A stretch of DNA of 64,000 nucleotides from assembly GCF_018918075.1 (NCBI RefSeq), contig NZ_JAHLPW010000008.1, positions 62,001 to 126,000 of the forward strand, written 5' to 3'. The position numbers and the translations under genes were made by a program. Below, piece by piece: positions 1-9,747 of the stretch (the first letter of the stretch is position 1; each line of letters begins with the position of its first letter). The notes under the pieces are model-generated. The model was not told the origin of the DNA. It did not search any database and saw nothing but the letters and a program-made list of their open reading frames with translations. The stretch is from Virgibacillus sp. MSJ-26. GTDB taxonomy: Bacteria; Bacillota; Bacilli; Bacillales; Amphibacillaceae.

Positions 1-21
1 AGAGGCTTTTAGCCGCAGAGC

Positions 22-58
22 AAACCACCAGTTCACACTGGTGGTTTTGATTTTATTT
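22..58 (+). terminator. Intrinsic terminator at window start
   Basis: An 11-bp perfect stem (22-32 with 37-47) with a TCAC loop is followed by a T-rich tract. It probably ends a gene lying before the window and insulates the ardC-like gene, whose ribosome-binding site (GAGGAGG, 60-66) follows directly. Confidence 0.8.
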
Positions 59-74
59 TGAGGAGGATAGTTTC

Positions 75-1676
75 ATGAAGAAAAAAACATTTGAACAAAA
101 ACGTGAAGAAATTAAAAAGTTAACAGAAACAATGAATGAATCTATCGCATCATATTTTGAAACACCTGAACAAATGGCAGAACATCTGGAATTTATGATG
201 CAGTTTTATCACTATTCATTACGTAATACAGCACTTATTCAAAATCAGTTTAGTGGTGCACAAGCTGTTGGAAGTTATAAGTTTTGGAAAGAGAAAGGCT
301 TTCAAGTGCAAAAGGGTGAGAAAGCAATCCGAATTTTAGTTCCAAATAAGACAAAGCCTAAATTTAAGGGAGACGATGGGAAGTGGAAAGGTATCAAATA
401 TGCCACCACTCAAGAAAAAGAGCGTATAAAGGCAGGAGAATTGGAGAAGAAGGATGGAAAAATGTATTTTGGTAAAGGAAGTGTGTTTGATATTTCTCAA
501 ACAAATGCTAAAGCGAGTGACTTACCTGAAATTTTCCCGAACAAATGGATGGAAGGGAATGTAGCAAACTATCAAGCTATGCTAAAAGCTATGAAAGAAG
601 TTGGAGACAATTTTGATGTAACAATTGGTGAGCCAATAGAGGAATTAGGATCCGCAAAAGGTGCTTTTTACTATGGTATGGGAAATCGACAGAATCATAT
701 TGGATTGAACCCTCGTAATGGCGAGTTACAAAACGTGAAAACATTGCTGCACGAATTGGCACATGCGAAATTACACAGCTCGGCAGAAAATCGTATGAAT
801 CTTTCATCAGAAGAAAAGGAATTCCAAGCAGAAATGACAGCCTATGCCGTAGCCTCTTATTTTGATATTGATACAAGTGATTATTCTCTAGGTTATCTAG
901 CGAATTGGACACAAGGAAAAGAGCTGCAAGATAAAGCAAAGTTGTTAGAGGAAGTTCGTGCTACATCGATCGAGTTTATCGAAATAATGGAACCTGAGTT
1001 GATGAAGGAGCAAGCAAAAAGTTTGGGAAACGGAAAAAATTTATTCTTGCAAGCTATTCAAGATAGAAAAGATACATCAGAACTCATAGAAGTTAATCAA
1101 GAAGCAATGGATTATATCATTGATCATATGGAAGAAGAACATACAAAAGGCTTGTATTATCGTGAGGATGGCGATGTAGTTATTGGAGTAGACAATTCAA
1201 CGAACGAAGCTTGGACGGAAGAATTTGATCACGTTGTAAAGTGTAAGGCATGGTTAAAAGGCTATGACTTGGATATTGAGAAACCACAAATGTTTATAGA
1301 AAAGTCGGAGGCCCCAGAGCTACAAAATAATACGATGATGGAATTTGCAGAAGGTAATGAACTGCTAGGGAAATTAGAAGAGAAATATCAGGGAAAAAGT
1401 CAGGTTTACGAAACGAAATACAGTGCCATGTTTCCGGAAATAAGAGATTCGGACTTGGAAGTAGTCGATGCAGGAAAATTAAAAGTAGGTGAAGATAAAT
1501 ACTTAAATGCTTATCATCAATTGAAAGATGTTGGAAATCTAACTAAAAAACAGCAAGCAGTTCTTGATGATAATGTCTATAACTCATATTTGTTAAAAGA
1601 AGATGTGAAATTGGAAGAGCGTAAGAAAACAGATAAAAATAAGGATATTCAAGAAGTGGGCATGGAAATGATGTAA
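75..1676 (+). CDS. ArdC-like antirestriction protein with zincin motif
   Basis: A 533-residue protein. The N-terminal part (about residues 5-120) resembles the ArdC/LtrC ssDNA-binding domain of plasmid and ICE antirestriction proteins, including the segment SYKFWKEKGFQVQKGEKA. A zinc-metalloprotease HExxH motif (H226-E-L-A-H230) follows, with a downstream glutamate-rich helix (EKEFQAEMTAYAVASYF) typical of the ImmA/IrrE-like zincin of this family. The C-terminal 180 residues look like the accessory domains of large polyvalent mobile-element proteins; I do not assign a function to them. The start at ATG 75 has GAGGAGG 9 bases before it. In the family, ArdC protects incoming transferred DNA. 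Its place beside a type III restriction system suggests that both came in on a conjugative or plasmid segment. Confidence 0.8.
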   Translation: MKKKTFEQKREEIKKLTETMNESIASYFETPEQMAEHLEFMMQFYHYSLRNTALIQNQFSGAQAVGSYKFWKEKGFQVQKGEKAIRILVPNKTKPKFKGDDGKWKGIKYATTQEKERIKAGELEKKDGKMYFGKGSVFDISQTNAKASDLPEIFPNKWMEGNVANYQAMLKAMKEVGDNFDVTIGEPIEELGSAKGAFYYGMGNRQNHIGLNPRNGELQNVKTLLHELAHAKLHSSAENRMNLSSEEKEFQAEMTAYAVASYFDIDTSDYSLGYLANWTQGKELQDKAKLLEEVRATSIEFIEIMEPELMKEQAKSLGNGKNLFLQAIQDRKDTSELIEVNQEAMDYIIDHMEEEHTKGLYYREDGDVVIGVDNSTNEAWTEEFDHVVKCKAWLKGYDLDIEKPQMFIEKSEAPELQNNTMMEFAEGNELLGKLEEKYQGKSQVYETKYSAMFPEIRDSDLEVVDAGKLKVGEDKYLNAYHQLKDVGNLTKKQQAVLDDNVYNSYLLKEDVKLEERKKTDKNKDIQEVGMEMM

Positions 1677-1846
1677 AAGTATATTATTTTGCTATAATTG
1701 GAGTGAATAGAATAAAAAAGCTCTGATATAAACGTAGACCAATGATGAGGGATTTTTGATCTTTCAATTAAATCAAAAACATATTAAATATAATGAGATA
1801 ATTTAATAAATTATGTGGTGTTTATTAGATAATGGAGGGAATACAC

Positions 1847-3901
1847 TTGAATACAAAGATAAATGAAGCAATTAAACACGTATTACAACAGTTTGGAGAC
1901 AAGTATTTCATTGGAGATATTGTCAACAAAAATAAGGTCATTCAAGACTTAGATGGTTATGATGCACCATTGCTTGAAGCATTCGTTACAAATGAAACTA
2001 TTAAAAACAACTTTACAATTGACATTGCAGGAAACATCGTCATGCAGACAAATAAGTTGATTGAACTATTTGAAGCAGACGAGTACTGGCAGGATTCATA
2101 TACAAAGTACTCCAAGAAGATTGGATTAACGGCAGGTGGAAAATTCATCGATGAATCAACAGATGTCGTACTAGACTTCCCTTACAAAGACACCGTGTTA
2201 AAGGCAAGCATGAGTAAAGAAGACACGGACAAAGATGATTTACGTCCAGATGAACCTTTTTTAAATGAAGTCATTGCTAAGGAAGAAATAGATACCTTGT
2301 TAGATAAGAAGATTTTAGTCAATGCGGAAAAGTATGATGAAAATGGCGTACATAAGATTAATAGCTTTAGTGAAGATGATAACTTAATCATGAAGGGAAA
2401 TAACTTACTAGCTTTACATACATTGAAAGAGAAATATGCTGGAAAAGTTAAAATGATTTACATAGATCCACCTTATAATACAGGTAATGATAGCTTTAAC
2501 TATAATGACAAATTTAACCGTTCCACTTGGTTAACATTTATGAAAAATAGGTTAGAAGTTGCAGAAGATCTTTTAAGCAAAGATGGTGCCATTTTTGTTC
2601 AATGTGATGATATGGAACAATCTTATTTGAAAATTTTAATGGATAACGTCTTTGGAGGAAACAACTTTAAAAACATGATAACAATTGAGGCTAAAATTGC
2701 AGGGGTCAGTGGAAGTCATCAAGGAAGATCTCTCCAAAATAACTGCGAATATATTCTTATGTACTCTAAAGATGAAGAAGAATTTTACCTGAAGTCCACA
2801 CCCCAGAAGGAACAAGAACTAATGCAGTATATAGATAGACTCAAAGGTGAAGGGATAAGTTGGAAGTATGTACAAGTTTTAACTCATCTGGGGGAGCGAA
2901 AATATCTAGGAGAAATAAAAGATGGTTCAGGAAATTCAATAAAGATGTATGAGCATCGAGAGTCAACTACTATGAATATAAATGAATTAGCGAAAAAGAA
3001 ATACAATGGTGACTTAAGAAAAGCCTATTATGATAATATTGGTAAAATTTTTGATACAACAAACGCTCAATCATCAATTCGAAAAAGAGTCATGGAAGCA
3101 ATGGAAACGGACGCAGATATTACGAGTATTGAGTATGTGCCGACAACCGGAAGAAACAAGGGTAAAGTAACGTCTCTATACTACAAAGGACCTAAAAGAA
3201 GGCTATTTACCTGGTTAAGTGATATAACGTATAGAAATTCAGATGGTGACATTGTTCGAAAAGAAAATGCTGGCAATCTATGGGATGATTTACAGTATAA
3301 TAATATTAATAAAGAGGGAGAAGTCTCTTTTACAAATGGCAAGAAACCAGAGATGTTAATTAAACGAATCATTGAACTTTGCACAGAAGAAAATGACTTA
3401 ATTTTAGATTTTTTCATGGGCTCTGCAACCACACAAGCAGTAGCTCACAAAATGAATCGGTGTTACATCGGAATTGAACAGATGGATTACATAAATACAG
3501 TGTCAGTACCACGTCTACAAAAAGTAATTGAGGGTGAACAGGGTGGAATTTCGAAAGACGTTGAATGGCAAGGTGGCGGAAGTTTTGTCTATCTAGAATT
3601 AATGGAAAAAAATAGAGGTTTCTTAATATCCATTCAACATGCAAAAACACAAACTGAATTACATGAAGTATTGGAATTCATGTTAAAAGAAGCCGAGATT
3701 GACTTCCGTGTCGATTTAGAAGCAGTGAAAGACACATTACACGAACTTTCACTTGATGATCAAAAGAGAACTCTCCTTAAAATCATCGACAAGAACCAAC
3801 TCTACTATAACTATTCTGAAATCGATGATGAAAATGTTCGTGACTTAATCAATGACAGTGATTACTCCTTTAACAAAAACTTTTACGAAGGTGGTGAATA
3901 A
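1847..3901 (+). CDS. mod: Type III restriction-modification DNA methyltransferase (Mod)
   Basis: Adenine-N6 methyltransferase and specificity subunit of a type III system. The catalytic motif IV DPPYNTG lies near residue 207. The SAM-binding motif I (DFFMGSATT) comes after it near residue 521, the beta-class order expected for Mod proteins. The region between them (about 270-500) should hold the target-recognition domain. I choose TTG 1847 as start because GGAGGG (1834-1839) lies 7 bases before it; ATG 1832 would overlap that site. This gives 684 residues, a normal length. The gene ends 2 bases before res, so the pair is one transcription and translation unit. Substrate sequence cannot be read from the protein. 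Confidence 0.9.
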   Translation: MNTKINEAIKHVLQQFGDKYFIGDIVNKNKVIQDLDGYDAPLLEAFVTNETIKNNFTIDIAGNIVMQTNKLIELFEADEYWQDSYTKYSKKIGLTAGGKFIDESTDVVLDFPYKDTVLKASMSKEDTDKDDLRPDEPFLNEVIAKEEIDTLLDKKILVNAEKYDENGVHKINSFSEDDNLIMKGNNLLALHTLKEKYAGKVKMIYIDPPYNTGNDSFNYNDKFNRSTWLTFMKNRLEVAEDLLSKDGAIFVQCDDMEQSYLKILMDNVFGGNNFKNMITIEAKIAGVSGSHQGRSLQNNCEYILMYSKDEEEFYLKSTPQKEQELMQYIDRLKGEGISWKYVQVLTHLGERKYLGEIKDGSGNSIKMYEHRESTTMNINELAKKKYNGDLRKAYYDNIGKIFDTTNAQSSIRKRVMEAMETDADITSIEYVPTTGRNKGKVTSLYYKGPKRRLFTWLSDITYRNSDGDIVRKENAGNLWDDLQYNNINKEGEVSFTNGKKPEMLIKRIIELCTEENDLILDFFMGSATTQAVAHKMNRCYIGIEQMDYINTVSVPRLQKVIEGEQGGISKDVEWQGGGSFVYLELMEKNRGFLISIQHAKTQTELHEVLEFMLKEAEIDFRVDLEAVKDTLHELSLDDQKRTLLKIIDKNQLYYNYSEIDDENVRDLINDSDYSFNKNFYEGGE

Positions 3902-3903
3902 TT

Positions 3904-6597
3904 GTGGCTAAAAAGAAAAAACAATTGCCCTTACCGCTTTATGAAGAACTAAGACGGCTAAATGAAAGTTTATTTAATGAACAACTTGATTGGGTGACAC
4001 CTACATACATTTCAAAAAACATGGTTCACACGTTTAGATATTATCAAGATGCCGCTTTGCGTTTCTTTCATTATTCACAAACAGACGCTTCATTTCGTTT
4101 TAGGAACGTGAATCACGTGCTATTTAATATGGCAACGGGTAGTGGAAAGACAGATCTGATGGCAGGACTTATATTGTATCTCTACCAAGAACATGGCTAT
4201 CAAAACTTTTTATTCCTAGTCAATACAAATGGTGTATTAAGTAAGACAATCGACAACTTAACCAACCAAGGCTCTGAGAAGTACCTATATACTCCAAATA
4301 TTGAAATTGGCGGGGAACGAATTGAAATTAGACAAGTGGAGACGTTTCCAAAGACTCAAAGTAAAAACACCATTTACTTAAAACTAGCAACTGTACAACG
4401 TGTTGCCGCAGACATTTACACACAAAAGGAAAACTCCATGGGAGAAAAAGATTACGCTAGGGATAAAACGGCCATCTTAGGAGACGAAGCCCATCACTAT
4501 TCTGCTGCCACCAAGTCAGAGAAAGAAACAGAACAGTCATGGGAGAAAGCAATTTCTACGATCTTGAATGCAAATGAAGACAACCGTTTACTAGAGTTCA
4601 CGGCTACAATTGATTTAGAGAACAAAAATGTGTATGAAAAGTACAAAGACAAAGTATTGTATCGCTATGCTTTGGATCGCTTCATTGAGAACAAGTACTC
4701 TAAAAATGTAAAACGAATTCAATCAAGTAACACAGATGTCGACAATATGCTGAATGTCATTCTATTAAGTGAATACCGTAGAAGGTACGCTCTAGAAGTA
4801 CATGACGTGTACATAAAACCAGTCATCATGTTCAAGTCACAACGAGTGGATGCATCGAACGATGCACATGAACAATTCAATGACCTAGTAGACACATTAA
4901 CCACTGAATCATTACAAGCCTTTTTAGAAAGACAATCACAAATTACGTCTGAAGACGATAGTGAAACATTATCTCTTGCACATGACTATTATCGTAATCA
5001 CGATGATCTTGGAGCTGTTGTGAGAGATATTAAACGTGAAATGAGTCCTAATCGTATCATTAACGCAAATGATACGAGTCAATCAGGTATTTTAGAAAAA
5101 GGACACTACGAAGCTTTAAACAGTTTGGAAAGCCCATCGAACTTATACCGTGTGATTTTTGCAGTGGCTAGACTTACAGAAGGGTGGGACGTGTTAAACC
5201 TCTTTGACATTGTACGTTTAAGTGATGACCCTAAAGTAAAAGGAACAAAAGCAACTACAATGTCAGAGGCACAGTTAATTGGACGAGGCGCAAGGTACTA
5301 CCCTTTCCTCCTTGAGGACGAGCGATCTTTCACACGCCGATTTGAGGATGACGGGAAAGATAGTCTAATCATGGAGACGATTCACTACCACACAATTAAC
5401 GAACCACAGTACTTGAAGAACTTAGTGAATGCACTAGATGAAATGAATTTGCCTACTGGTGAAGACAAAAAAAATCCACCACGCGACGTAAAAGTGAAAC
5501 CATCCTTCAAACGAACAGATGTGTGGAAGCACGGGAAAATCTACTACAATGAAACAGTTGAAGTAGAGAAGGACTATTATGATTCTCTAGAAAAATATGG
5601 CGTGAACACGACAGAAGATGTAAAAATACCATATATCTCTACCTTAAAAGAATTGTCCTACAAAGATACGGAAGTGCATGAAGATCTTTCGAATACGTAT
5701 GACGTAGCATTAACATTTGATCGACGCTACTTAGTAAAAATTATGAATCGATTGTCATTTTATCATTTTTCTAACTTGAAAAAATATATTCCATTGCTAA
5801 AGTCGAGGAAAGAATTTTTAGGTGAACAATGGTTAAATGTCTTTAATCGAACGATTTACGTAACGATTCCATTGACAATGGATAGTAGTGTACTTACTCC
5901 AGTAGAGAAATTAAACATACTAGAACGATATTTCATAGACGTGTCTAAACAAATTAAAGCTGGGTTCAGTAAGGAGCGTGGAACTGGTAAGTTCATTGGT
6001 TACCCTATCAAGGAGTACATTGCGAATTACCGCAAACGTGTACCGAAGTATGACACGGGTAAGTATATGCAGAATGAACCGCAGGATGTACAACGTTACG
6101 AGTTAAAGGAAGATTACTTTGTGTATGACTCAGCAATCATTAACAACACAGAAAAACAGTTAATTGATCGTATTGCGGAACGAGTGGAAGAACTAGAGGA
6201 AGTGTACAGTGATGTCTATTTAATTCGCATGGATGAAAACATGCACCGAGAGTCAGCAAAGAACAACAAACTAAAACTACATCAATTTGGAACGAATCAC
6301 GATGAAGTGAATCTAGCTGGTTTCCAACCAGACTTCATTTTGTACTTGCAGGATACAGACTATTTCATTCAGATTTTCATTGAACCTAAAGGTAGAAATA
6401 TTGAAGAGGAGCAATGGAAAGAAGACTTACTTATGTACATTAACAATCATGAAGCAGAAATAATGTTTGAAGATGAAACGGATGATGTGAGGATTAAAGG
6501 TGTGAAGTTTTATACGATGAATGATGGAAGAGGTGCGATTAGGCAGATTGGTGAAATTGCGCTTGGTAGAGCGTTTAAAGGATTGAGCATAAAATAA
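3904..6597 (+). CDS. res: Type III restriction enzyme helicase/nuclease (Res)
   Basis: The 897-residue ATP-dependent restriction subunit that works in complex with Mod. A Walker A motif (TGSGKT, from residue 78) and a DEAH box (D194-E-A-H) mark the SF2 helicase core. The C-terminus carries a PD-(D/E)xK nuclease signature: PD at 809-810, then E827-P-K829 after a beta-strand of hydrophobic residues. Start is GTG 3904, preceded by a GGTGGTG-type ribosome-binding site that overlaps the end of mod. No frameshift or missing motif was seen, so the system looks intact and able to cut unmodified DNA. Confidence 0.9.
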   Translation: MAKKKKQLPLPLYEELRRLNESLFNEQLDWVTPTYISKNMVHTFRYYQDAALRFFHYSQTDASFRFRNVNHVLFNMATGSGKTDLMAGLILYLYQEHGYQNFLFLVNTNGVLSKTIDNLTNQGSEKYLYTPNIEIGGERIEIRQVETFPKTQSKNTIYLKLATVQRVAADIYTQKENSMGEKDYARDKTAILGDEAHHYSAATKSEKETEQSWEKAISTILNANEDNRLLEFTATIDLENKNVYEKYKDKVLYRYALDRFIENKYSKNVKRIQSSNTDVDNMLNVILLSEYRRRYALEVHDVYIKPVIMFKSQRVDASNDAHEQFNDLVDTLTTESLQAFLERQSQITSEDDSETLSLAHDYYRNHDDLGAVVRDIKREMSPNRIINANDTSQSGILEKGHYEALNSLESPSNLYRVIFAVARLTEGWDVLNLFDIVRLSDDPKVKGTKATTMSEAQLIGRGARYYPFLLEDERSFTRRFEDDGKDSLIMETIHYHTINEPQYLKNLVNALDEMNLPTGEDKKNPPRDVKVKPSFKRTDVWKHGKIYYNETVEVEKDYYDSLEKYGVNTTEDVKIPYISTLKELSYKDTEVHEDLSNTYDVALTFDRRYLVKIMNRLSFYHFSNLKKYIPLLKSRKEFLGEQWLNVFNRTIYVTIPLTMDSSVLTPVEKLNILERYFIDVSKQIKAGFSKERGTGKFIGYPIKEYIANYRKRVPKYDTGKYMQNEPQDVQRYELKEDYFVYDSAIINNTEKQLIDRIAERVEELEEVYSDVYLIRMDENMHRESAKNNKLKLHQFGTNHDEVNLAGFQPDFILYLQDTDYFIQIFIEPKGRNIEEEQWKEDLLMYINNHEAEIMFEDETDDVRIKGVKFYTMNDGRGAIRQIGEIALGRAFKGLSIK

Positions 6598-6626
6598 AAA
6601 AAGTTATTGATTAATTTTCTATACCA

Positions 6627-6672
6627 ATCAAGATAGTTACATTGATTTGATATGTGACTATCTTGATATTTT
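6627..6672 (+). terminator. Terminator after the type III operon
   Basis: A long stem (6627-6642 with 6652-6667, one G-U pair) with a 9-base loop is followed by ATTTTATAAT. The T-tract is weak, but the stem is strong and sits 30 bases after the res stop codon. Confidence 0.7.
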
Positions 6673-6744
6673 ATAATATGGTATGAATTTAAATTTTATA
6701 TTAATGAGTTATGAGGTAAATAGAATTAATTAGGAGCGTGAGTT

Positions 6745-7989
6745 TTGAACAAACTAGATTATTTGTATAGAACCAGTCAAGGACAGTACATGCAATTTAT
6801 AGAGCGATTTAATCAAATATTAAAGCTAGATATACCAATGGAGCCTAAAAGTAAAAAGGGCATCAATGAAAAAGATAAACAACTTTTTCAATATCATGTT
6901 TATAATCAAATGGTAGAATCAAATAGACGTGCTTTCCGTAGTCCAGTTATTATGAAAATTGATTTTTACTCAACAATTAATAATCCACCACACATTCATA
7001 CTTTGACGAAAAACTACTTAGATTTACTTTCTACGCCTCTCGAACAGAAAAAAATAAAACGTAAAAATCTATTATTTAAGGATGACCGACAAGTGGAAGT
7101 TCTGATAGTTAATCACCATATAGAAGAAAGATACAATAAACCATCGATTCAAATTGAAATAATGCGCTATTCTAACTTTATAAAGGATTTAAAGCTGATT
7201 AATCAAATACAACGGAATGATTTTAACTGTGATGCTGAAAATTCAAATTTTGATATGGATGAATTACTAGAAAAGCATAACGATAAAGTATTTACAAATT
7301 GGGAACAGAGCTTAGAAACGTATTATGACATGAAGGATTTTTATAAACAGCATGTAGAAGAAAGTAATCATAGAAATTTTGAAGATATACATTTATATCA
7401 TGCGCAGAGAAGTTTTTTAACAGAAATAGAGTTTAATATTATTAATTTAGTTGATTTCTATTTTAATGAATCTATAGAGTTGCCAAGGGGATTTGATGAT
7501 TTTGAATTTGATCATCGAAAACATTGGTTTTCGCTTGGGGGGAAAAGTGGGTTTAGTGGCATTAATATTCAAGACTTGCCAACTGCGAAGGGTGAAACAA
7601 AAGTATTTAAAAATGAAATTGATAATATTCTACAAAATTTTTCTAAAAACTTCTCATTTATGTCCCCGCTATTAATTAACTTATCTTTACTTATACTTTA
7701 TATTCCACCTAAAAATATAGATATTGATTTAGACAATTTGGCTAGGAGAATTGTACCTCAAATTAATAAAAGACTACAACCAGCAGGAAAGTATTTTTTT
7801 AGGGATTATGAGGAACAAGGTAATAGGGCAAATACTGTTACAGAATATCAAGTTATAAGAATTCCGCGGCAAGAAAATGATTCAAAGGAAGGCGCTGTAA
7901 GAATAATGTTATACCCCAAGTCTCCATTTAAAAATATATGGGATGATGCTCAATCTCTAATATTTGATTGGTATGATATGTTAGACTAA
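6745..7989 (+). CDS. Unrecognised protein with two RusA-like halves
   Basis: 414 residues, start TTG 6745 with AGGAG 8 bases before it. I know no named family for it. Two segments look like the RusA Holliday-junction resolvase pattern (beta-strand, DxDNLxK helix, DDxQV strand). The N-terminal half (about 67-140) has LTKNYLDLL and then KDDRQVEVLIV, but no DxDN. The C-terminal half (about 306-390) has DLDNLARRI (D328, D330) and a following EYQVIRI strand, but no DD pair. Each half therefore lacks acidic residues that the other keeps. The gene follows the type III restriction operon but has its own ribosome-binding site and lies after a terminator. It could be a defence accessory, a phage-derived nuclease or an inactive relative. 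The RusA link is my inference from motif spacing. Confidence 0.5.
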   Translation: MNKLDYLYRTSQGQYMQFIERFNQILKLDIPMEPKSKKGINEKDKQLFQYHVYNQMVESNRRAFRSPVIMKIDFYSTINNPPHIHTLTKNYLDLLSTPLEQKKIKRKNLLFKDDRQVEVLIVNHHIEERYNKPSIQIEIMRYSNFIKDLKLINQIQRNDFNCDAENSNFDMDELLEKHNDKVFTNWEQSLETYYDMKDFYKQHVEESNHRNFEDIHLYHAQRSFLTEIEFNIINLVDFYFNESIELPRGFDDFEFDHRKHWFSLGGKSGFSGINIQDLPTAKGETKVFKNEIDNILQNFSKNFSFMSPLLINLSLLILYIPPKNIDIDLDNLARRIVPQINKRLQPAGKYFFRDYEEQGNRANTVTEYQVIRIPRQENDSKEGAVRIMLYPKSPFKNIWDDAQSLIFDWYDMLD

Positions 7990-8102
7990 TAAAGGTATTC
8001 TTACTATAAAAATGACCTGTTGATAAACATTGAAAGAGCATAATAATACCATAGGTTAATTTTGTTTTGTACTTTAAAGGATTTATGTAGATTAGATATA
8101 AC

Positions 8103-8395
8103 TAAAAAAAGTAACAAAAAAGTAACAGAAATAAACAATAATACAATATCACACACAATTACCTTTATCAAGAGGCACTCAAAACCATTGATTCAACAGC
8201 ATTTCACAATTAAGCAAAACACAAAAAAACGGCTCACAACACGCCGGGCATGATGTGATCCAAAAACTAAATAATGAAATGTTGATATGACGGGGTTTGC
8301 CAGAGGGCAAATCCCATTTTTTTAGGAGATGTCACAAAAAAGTAACATGAATAAGCAATCGTGAAAAGTGAGACGCAATAAAATGAAGAAAAGTT
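8103..8395 (+). repeat. Dispersed att-like/terminator repeat, copy 1
   Basis: This fills most of the 7990-8541 gap. It starts with two AAAAAAGTAACA direct repeats. The core ACACGCCGGGCATGATGT follows, flanked by TCACA/TGTGA arms, and then TTGATATGACGGGGTTTG leads into a hairpin (GGGTTTGCC/GGCAAATCC) with seven Ts at about 8321-8327. A further AGTAACATGAATAA comes after it. The same order is found at 27787-28065, and shortened versions at 26443, 37886 and 41415. It can act as a terminator for the preceding gene. Its size and a nearby integrase remnant beside another copy suggest a recombination site or scar. Confidence 0.75.
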
Positions 8396-8506
8396 CAAAG
8401 TAATCAATGGATATAACAATCCAACGCAAATGAGCATATTCTTGTAGAAATTCAATTGTTTCGAATTACATGATACCTGTTTTATTAGACGTTGCTTGGA
8501 ACAGGA

Positions 8507-8535
8507 TTGAGCGTAATGTTTTTCTAGAATATAAT
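8507..8535 (+). promoter_or_regulatory. SigA-type promoter cut off from its gene by an IS
   Basis: TTGAGC (8507-8512) and TATAAT (8530-8535) are separated by exactly 17 bases. The IS3-family element begins 6 bases after the -10 box. The promoter probably served the membrane-protein gene at 9834 before the insertion, and may now drive the IS genes. Confidence 0.6.
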
Positions 8536-8614
8536 ATGGATAGGCTACACTAAGTTGGACAGAAAAAATAAGGGGTAGTAAACTTAAACTATTAATTTAA
8601 GGGAGCGTGCTGGT

Positions 8615-8896
8615 ATGACACATCAGCGTCGAACTTTTACACCCGAATTTAAACTGCAATTAATGAAGCTTTATGAAAATGGAAAATCTCGTGCTGATAT
8701 TGCCAGAGAGTATGATATCACGCCTTCTGCGTTAGATCGCTGGATTAAAAATCATAAGGAAACTGGTTCATTCGCCTCCAAAGATAATCGTTCCGAAGAG
8801 GAAAACGAATTGGCCCGATTGCGTAAGGAAAACCAGCGTTTAATGATGGAAAATGATATTTTAAAGCAAGCAGCGCTGATCATGGGACGAAAATAG
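8615..8896 (+). CDS. IS3-family transposase OrfA (HTH subunit)
   Basis: A 93-residue protein starting at ATG 8615 behind AAGGGAGCG. It has the IS3/IS911-type helix-turn-helix (RADIAREYDITPSALDRWIK, residues 29-48) that recognises the element ends, followed by a leucine-zipper helix (ENELARLRKENQRLMMEN) for oligomerisation. Its stop lies just before orfB, which is in the -1 frame, as expected when the active transposase is an OrfAB fusion made by ribosomal frameshifting. I did not find a strong A6G slippery site; the GAAAATAG at the overlap is the nearest candidate. Confidence 0.9.
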   Translation: MTHQRRTFTPEFKLQLMKLYENGKSRADIAREYDITPSALDRWIKNHKETGSFASKDNRSEEENELARLRKENQRLMMENDILKQAALIMGRK

Positions 8897-8898
8897 AT

Positions 8899-9747
8899 GT
8901 GATTCGAAATAACGCTCACAAATATTCGGTATCAGCAATGTGTGACGTCCTTAATATTCCAAGAAGCACGTATTACTACCATGCCAATTTGGATAACAAA
9001 TGTACTCTTAAAAGGGAAGATGAAGAGATTTCCAAAGAGATTGCCCGGATTTTTAAAGAAAGCCGAAACAATTATGGTACGCGAAAAATCAAGAAAGAGC
9101 TGAGTAAATTACCACAACCAAAACATGTATCACGTCGCCGGATTGGCCGTTTGATGAAAGAACTGAAACTTGTATCAACCTATACGGTAGCACAGTACAA
9201 GCCTTATAAATCATCAACGTGTAATGAAGCGTTGATCAAAAATGAATTACAGCGTCAGTTTGAGCAGGACAAGCCGTTGGCTGTCGTTGTGAGTGATTTA
9301 ACATACGTCCGTGTCGGAACCAAGTGGCATTATGTATGCTTATTTGTCGACCTTTTTAATCGGGAAATCATCGGGCGCAGTGCTGGCGCGAATAAGGATG
9401 CAAAGCTTGTCTATCAGGCGTTATCGAACATTAAAGCTAATTTGAACGACGTTCAAATGTTCCATACAGATCGCGGAAAAGAATTTGATAATGGCCTTAT
9501 TTCAGAAGCACTTGAAACATTTGGCATCCAGAGATCACTGAGCATGAAGGGATGTCCTTATGATAACGCCGTAGCTGAAGCAATGTTTAAGGTATTCAAA
9601 ACAGAATTCGCTAACAGGGCTCATTTCACTTCTTTGGAACAGCTCACTCTTGAACTGGATGATTATGTTCATTGGTTTAATCATATTCGAATTCACGGAA
9701 CACTAGGCTATTTAACCCCAGTGGAATTTAAGCAACAGCCCTTATAA
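8899..9747 (+). CDS. IS3-family transposase OrfB (DDE integrase domain)
   Basis: A 282-residue catalytic subunit with an N-terminal HTH_21-like region (about 1-100) and an rve integrase core. The DDE residues are D133 (SDLTYV), D191 (HTDRG) and E227 (AVAEAMFK), with the 35-residue D-E spacing of the family. The C-terminus has the usual WFNHIRIHGTLGYLTP block. Start is given at GTG 8899, but in the family this frame is normally reached by -1 frameshifting from orfA, so separate initiation is uncertain. No inactivating change was seen. Confidence 0.9.
   Translation: MIRNNAHKYSVSAMCDVLNIPRSTYYYHANLDNKCTLKREDEEISKEIARIFKESRNNYGTRKIKKELSKLPQPKHVSRRRIGRLMKELKLVSTYTVAQYKPYKSSTCNEALIKNELQRQFEQDKPLAVVVSDLTYVRVGTKWHYVCLFVDLFNREIIGRSAGANKDAKLVYQALSNIKANLNDVQMFHTDRGKEFDNGLISEALETFGIQRSLSMKGCPYDNAVAEAMFKVFKTEFANRAHFTSLEQLTLELDDYVHWFNHIRIHGTLGYLTPVEFKQQPL

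Noticed and set aside
8062-8253. 63-codon open frame on the + strand
   Set aside because: It lies within repeat copy 1, has no ribosome-binding site and is not kept in copy 2.
8890-8900. Independent translation of IS3 OrfB from GTG 8899
   Set aside because: Kept only as a nominal boundary. In this family the OrfB frame is normally reached by frameshifting from OrfA, and no ribosome-binding site is visible before the GTG.
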